From contig JAJZPJ010000159.1 in assembly GCA_021811225.1 (NCBI GenBank), positions 1 through 6,042 of the forward strand: a DNA stretch of 6,042 nt. The letters are read 5' to 3'. The DNA is from Pseudomonadota bacterium. GTDB lineage: Bacteria; Pseudomonadota; Gammaproteobacteria; Burkholderiales; Rhodocyclaceae. The first letter of the stretch is position 1, and every line of letters begins with the position of its first letter. Shown piece after piece: positions 4,991-6,042 of the stretch. Made by a program: the position numbers and the translations under genes. The notes under the pieces were generated by a model, which ran no database searches, was not told where the DNA came from, and saw only the letters and a program-made list of their open reading frames with translations.

Positions 4991-6042
4991 TCAGGCGGAA
5001 AGCTGCTGGCGCAGCAGGTTTTTCTGCACCTTGCCCATGGCGTTGCGCGGCAGATCGGCGGCGAAAAACACCCGCTTGGGCAGCTTGAAGCCGGCCACCT
5101 GACCCTTCAGGGCGCCGATGATGTCCGCCGCGCCGAGCGTGGCGCCATTCCTGGCCACCACCACCGCGGTCACCGCCTCGCCGAAGTCGGGATCGGGCAG
5201 GCCGATCACCGCCGATTCGGCGACGCCGGGCAGCGCATCGATCAGCGTCTCGAGCTCCTTCGGATAGACGTTGAGGCCGCCGGTGATGACCAGGTCCTTG
5301 GAGCGGCCGACGATGCTGACGTAGCCTTCGGCGTCCGCACTGCCCAGATCGCCGGTCCTGAACCAGCCGCCGGGAGAAAATTCCTCGGCGGTCTTGTCCG
5401 GCATCTGCCAGTAGCCGACGAAGACGTTGTCGCCGCGCACCTCGATCCGGCCGACCTCGCCCTCCCGCACCGGCTGGCCGTCATCGGCGACGAGGCGCAG
5501 TTCGGTGCCGGGCAGCGGCAGGCCGACGGTGCCGCGGCGGCGCTCGCCCTGATACGGGTTGGAGGCGAACATGCCGCCCTCGGTCATGCCGTAACGTTCG
5601 AGTATGGTGTGGCCGCTGCGCTCCCGGAATGCATCGAAGGTTTCCGTCGCCAGCGGCGCCGAACCCGAGACGAACAGGCGCATCCCGGCGCAGAGCGCGC
5701 TATCGAAACCCGGCTCATTGAGCAGGCGCACGTAATAGGTGGGCACGCCCATGAACACCGTCGCCTGCGGCAACAGTTCCAGCGCCCGGCTGGAGGCGAA
5801 GCGCGGCTCGAAGAGCATCGCCGAGCCGCTCATCAGGGCGCAGTGGCTGGCCACGAACAGGCCATGCACGTGATAGATCGGCAGCATGTGCAGCAGCACG
5901 TCGTCGGGTTTGAAGCGCCAGTAGGAAGCGAGCACCCGGGCGTTGGCGGCGAGGTTGCGGTGGCTCAGCATCGCGCCCTTGGCGCGGCCGGTGGTGCCCG
6001 AGGTGTAGAGAATGGCGGCGAGGTCCTCGTCCTGTCTGGGCA
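4991..6042 (-). CDS. matB: Malonyl-CoA synthetase MatB (partial, N-terminus outside window)
   Basis: 349 residues of an ANL-superfamily ligase are visible up to the window edge; about 150 N-terminal residues of the usual 500 or so are missing. It would form malonyl-CoA from malonate, ATP and CoA in the cytoplasm. Seen in order: P-loop LYTSGTTGRAKGAMLSH at the edge, YWRFKPDDVLLHMLPIYHVH, MGVPTYYVRLL, MRLFVSGSAPL, ERYGMTEGGM with SNPY, GWFRTGDLG, GRSKDLVITGGLNVYPKE and the catalytic lysine at 5032-5030 in AMGKVQKN. These blocks match Rhodopseudomonas palustris MatB almost continuously, from memory. Acceptance of methylmalonate or other short dicarboxylates is possible. The ATG at 5971 is internal and lies just after the P-loop, so the true start is upstream of the window. 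The usual partners, malonyl-CoA decarboxylase and a malonate transporter, are not visible and would be expected upstream if this is a catabolic mat cluster. Confidence 0.9.
   Translation of the reverse strand, partial: PRQDEDLAAILYTSGTTGRAKGAMLSHRNLAANARVLASYWRFKPDDVLLHMLPIYHVHGLFVASHCALMSGSAMLFEPRFASSRALELLPQATVFMGVPTYYVRLLNEPGFDSALCAGMRLFVSGSAPLATETFDAFRERSGHTILERYGMTEGGMFASNPYQGERRRGTVGLPLPGTELRLVADDGQPVREGEVGRIEVRGDNVFVGYWQMPDKTAEEFSPGGWFRTGDLGSADAEGYVSIVGRSKDLVITGGLNVYPKELETLIDALPGVAESAVIGLPDPDFGEAVTAVVVARNGATLGAADIIGALKGQVAGFKLPKRVFFAADLPRNAMGKVQKNLLRQQLSA

Noticed and set aside
5971..5971. ATG at 5971 as the start of the malonyl-CoA synthetase
   Set aside because: The frame stays open to the window edge and encodes the conserved P-loop just upstream of this codon, so the gene begins outside the window.
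1..6042. Search for CRISPR arrays, tRNA/rRNA genes, insertion sequences or phage genes
   Set aside because: No regularly spaced repeats, tRNA-like cloverleaf, transposase motifs or terminal inverted repeats were seen; the window is almost fully filled by metabolic genes with ordinary spacing.

Overview
This is a gene-dense, high-GC window (by eye about two thirds G+C) from a proteobacterium. The gene families suggest a betaproteobacterium of the Rhodocyclales/Burkholderiales type, but no marker gene is present to fix this. The families are a Methylobacterium-like NAD-linked formate dehydrogenase, a PanE2-like reductase, an exported DsrE-like protein, a YrfG-type nucleotidase and MatB.

Left part (1-577, minus strand): the N-terminal, NuoE-like part of an NAD+-dependent formate dehydrogenase subunit, cut by the window edge. 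A possible small gene of about 39 codons sits in front of it, and its stop overlaps the dehydrogenase start in an ATGA. A 129-base divergent intergenic region (578-706) separates these from the next genes.

Centre-left (707-3270, plus strand): a two-gene operon. The first gene is a ketopantoate-reductase-family enzyme with all the family catalytic residues but a different substrate-side signature. The second is an acyl-CoA synthetase that closely resembles plant AAE3/yeast Pcs60 oxalyl-CoA synthetases and keeps the serine and histidine reported for oxalate binding. Together they read as oxalate -> oxalyl-CoA -> glyoxylate, the route described for Methylobacterium extorquens with oxalyl-CoA reductase PanE2. 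The divergent formate dehydrogenase would oxidise the formate released by the competing decarboxylating branch of oxalate catabolism. The frc/oxc genes of that branch are not in the window.

Centre-right (3267-4857, minus strand): an apparent three-gene operon. It encodes an exported DsrE-family protein, a HAD phosphatase of the GMP/IMP nucleotidase YrfG type, and a small four-helix MAPEG-family membrane protein. The MAPEG stop overlaps the stop of the oxalyl-CoA synthetase-like gene head-on. An AT-rich island (about 4900-4980) in front of this operon carries direct repeats, a palindrome and a plausible sigma70-type promoter.

Right edge (4991-6042, minus strand): the C-terminal two thirds of a malonyl-CoA synthetase (MatB), running off the window. 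The window therefore holds two separate dicarboxylate-CoA ligases, one for C2 and one for C3 acids. No RNA genes, mobile elements or CRISPR arrays were seen.
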